Source of the DNA: Azospira restricta
GTDB lineage: Bacteria; Pseudomonadota; Gammaproteobacteria; Burkholderiales; Rhodocyclaceae
Assembly (NCBI RefSeq): GCF_016858125.1
Contig: NZ_CP064781.1
Coordinates: forward strand, 2,923,501 to 2,987,500
DNA: 64,000 bases
Direction of reading: 5' to 3'
Shown here: positions 62,738 to 64,000 of the stretch, piece by piece
How positions within the stretch are numbered: position 1 is the stretch's first letter
Layout: every line of letters begins with the position of its first letter
Notes under the pieces: generated by a model
Told to the model about the DNA's origin: nothing
What the model saw: the letters and a program-made list of their open reading frames with translations, nothing else
The model's database searches: none
Made by a program: the position numbers and the translations under genes

Positions 62738-64000
62738 ATGTTCCGCCCCGCCCTGATCACCGCCGCCGTCCTCGCCGCCGCGCTCACCGGCACCGGCCAC
62801 GCCGCCGACCCGTTCGCCACCGCAGCCGGCATCGCGCCGCTACCCTGCGCGCGCGCGCCGGCGGCCGGTGCGCTCGGCCTCGCCGAGGTGGTCGACCTGG
62901 CGCTGTGCAACAACCCGCAGACGCGCGAGGCCTGGGCCGCCGCGCGCGCGCAGGCCGGCGCCGTCGGCGTCGCCCGCGCCGCGTATCTGCCGACGCTGAA
63001 CGCGACGCTCGGCAGCAGCCGCGTGCGCACCGACGTCGAGGACAAGGTCGCGACCCGCGCCACGGTGAATAGCGGCAGCCTCGCCTTCTCCTGGCTGCTC
63101 TACGACTTCGGCGCGCGCGACGCGACGCTGGAGAGCGCCCGCCAGCTGCTCGCCGCCGCCGTCGCGACGCAGGACGTCGCGACGCAGGCGGTCTTCCTCG
63201 CCGCGCTGCAGGCCTTCTACCAGGTGCATGCGCAGCAGGCGGCGGTGGATGCCGCCGAGCAGTCGGAAACATCGGCGCGCGAGAGCCTGGCCGCCGCCGA
63301 GGCCCGCTACCGCGCCGGCAGCGCGACGCCGGCCGACCGCCTGCAGGCGCAGACGGCGCTGTCGCAGGCGACGCTGGTGCGCATCCGCGCCGACGGCGAG
63401 CTGAAGAACGCGCGCGGCACGCTGGCCAACGCCGTCGGCCTCGACGCGCACCGGCCGCCGGCGCTGGCGCCGCTCGCCGCGAGCGAGCCGCCGGCCGGCT
63501 TCGAACGCGACGTCGATGCGCTGATCGCCGAAGCGCGCAGCCGCCGCCCCGACCTCGCCGCCGCCGAGGCGCAGGCGCAGGCGGCGCGCGCCACCGTGGA
63601 CGCGACGCGCGCCGCCCACCTGCCGACGATCTCGCTGAGCGCGGCGCCGACCTGGCAGGACAACGGCGGCCTCGCCACGCAGTCGTCGAGCATCGGCGTC
63701 AGCGTGAACATCCCGCTCTTCTCCGGCTTCGGCCAGACCTACAAGGTGCGCACCGCCGAAGCGCAGGCCGAGCAGAAGGACGCGCAGCGCGACCGCCTGC
63801 GCCTGCAGGTCGCGCTCGACGTGTGGAAGGCCTATCAGAACGTGCTCACCGCCACGCAGGCGCTGAAGAGCACCGCCGACCTGCTCGCCGCCGCCGAGCA
63901 GTCGGAGCGCGTCGCGCTCGGCCGCTACCGCGCCGGCGTCGGCAGCATCCTCGACCTGCTCGCGGCGCAGAGCGCGCTCGCTGCGGCTCGCCAGCAGCGC
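62738..64000 (+). CDS. TolC-family outer-membrane efflux protein (3' end cut by window edge)
   Basis: The open frame from ATG 62738 runs to the last base (421 codons). A signal peptide (MFRPALITAAVLAAALTGTGHA) is followed by two OEP-type helical repeats; the second includes VSVNIPLFSGFGQTY and RAGVGSILDLLAAQSALA. It would form a trans-outer-membrane tunnel for an efflux or secretion pump; the partner genes are presumably beyond the edge. It is a second TolC-like gene, distinct from lapE. TATACT at 62703-62708 may be its -10. Confidence 0.88.
   Translation, partial: MFRPALITAAVLAAALTGTGHAADPFATAAGIAPLPCARAPAAGALGLAEVVDLALCNNPQTREAWAAARAQAGAVGVARAAYLPTLNATLGSSRVRTDVEDKVATRATVNSGSLAFSWLLYDFGARDATLESARQLLAAAVATQDVATQAVFLAALQAFYQVHAQQAAVDAAEQSETSARESLAAAEARYRAGSATPADRLQAQTALSQATLVRIRADGELKNARGTLANAVGLDAHRPPALAPLAASEPPAGFERDVDALIAEARSRRPDLAAAEAQAQAARATVDATRAAHLPTISLSAAPTWQDNGGLATQSSSIGVSVNIPLFSGFGQTYKVRTAEAQAEQKDAQRDRLRLQVALDVWKAYQNVLTATQALKSTADLLAAAEQSERVALGRYRAGVGSILDLLAAQSALAAARQQR

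Noticed and set aside
61363-63063. 566-codon antisense frame over tesA, mnmH and the TolC gene
   Set aside because: It crosses three well-supported genes and has no domain signal.

Overview
This window looks like a chromosomal segment of a high-GC betaproteobacterium, most likely of the Rhodocyclales (inferred). Support comes from the block fabI / ppiD / tRNA-Asp / tRNA-Val / lon / clpX / clpP / tig, a Yej-type oligopeptide transporter, hpnCDE squalene genes, a complete Lap-type adhesin system and a complete Tad pilus locus. Coding density is high. Apart from the ~300-bp stretch at 12202-12505, which holds a terminator and a truncated gene remnant, every intergenic gap is shorter than 300 bp.

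Layout. (1) 1-2643: a Spy/CpxP-like periplasmic gene divergent from an OmpR/EnvZ-type two-component pair, with a symmetric candidate operator between them, followed by three tandem 49-bp palindromic repeats. (2) 2817-6092: a sirtuin deacylase, an MltD-like LysM transglycosylase and a Yip1-type membrane protein. (3) 6175-15054: a Yej-like ABC importer. Its permease and ATPase genes are separated from its binding protein by an oppositely oriented ethylbenzene-dehydrogenase-like haem protein and a truncated DUF488 remnant. (4) 15180-24215: fabI, ppiD, two tRNAs and the proteostasis cluster tig-clpP-clpX-lon; lon has a good candidate sigma-32 promoter.

(5) 24875-40677: the c-di-GMP-controlled adhesion locus. 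It encodes a LuxR-type regulator, a 1986-residue RTX adhesin with five nearly identical 219-residue repeats and a LapG-cleavable retention module, the outer-membrane pore LapE, the protease LapG and the degenerate GGDEF/EAL receptor LapD. Convergent to these are LapC, LapB and a lytic transglycosylase. Together they would secrete, anchor and release the adhesin. (6) 40878-55390: a Tad/Flp pilus locus read leftward: two Flp pilins, prepilin peptidase, an uncommon winged-helix AAA ATPase, RcpC, RcpA secretin, lipoprotein, TadG and two TadE-like pseudopilins, TadZ, TadA, TadB, TadC, and a TPR/LytR_C lipoprotein with an 18-unit Pro-Ala minisatellite. So two surface-attachment machines lie side by side, separated only by a tRNA-Leu.

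(7) 55648-58692: hpnC-hpnD-hpnE, which make squalene for hopanoids. (8) 58693-64000: a zinc-ribbon membrane protein, a GT87-type membrane protein, a YbbA-like ABC ATPase whose start codon overlaps that of divergent tesA, then mnmH/selU and a TolC-family gene cut by the window edge.

No insertion sequence, prophage, CRISPR array or rRNA was seen. The best candidates for unusual biology are the homogenised adhesin repeat array, the Tad locus accessories (AAA ATPase and minisatellite lipoprotein), the haem-protein insertion into the Yej transporter, and the terminator hairpin overlapping the lapG start.
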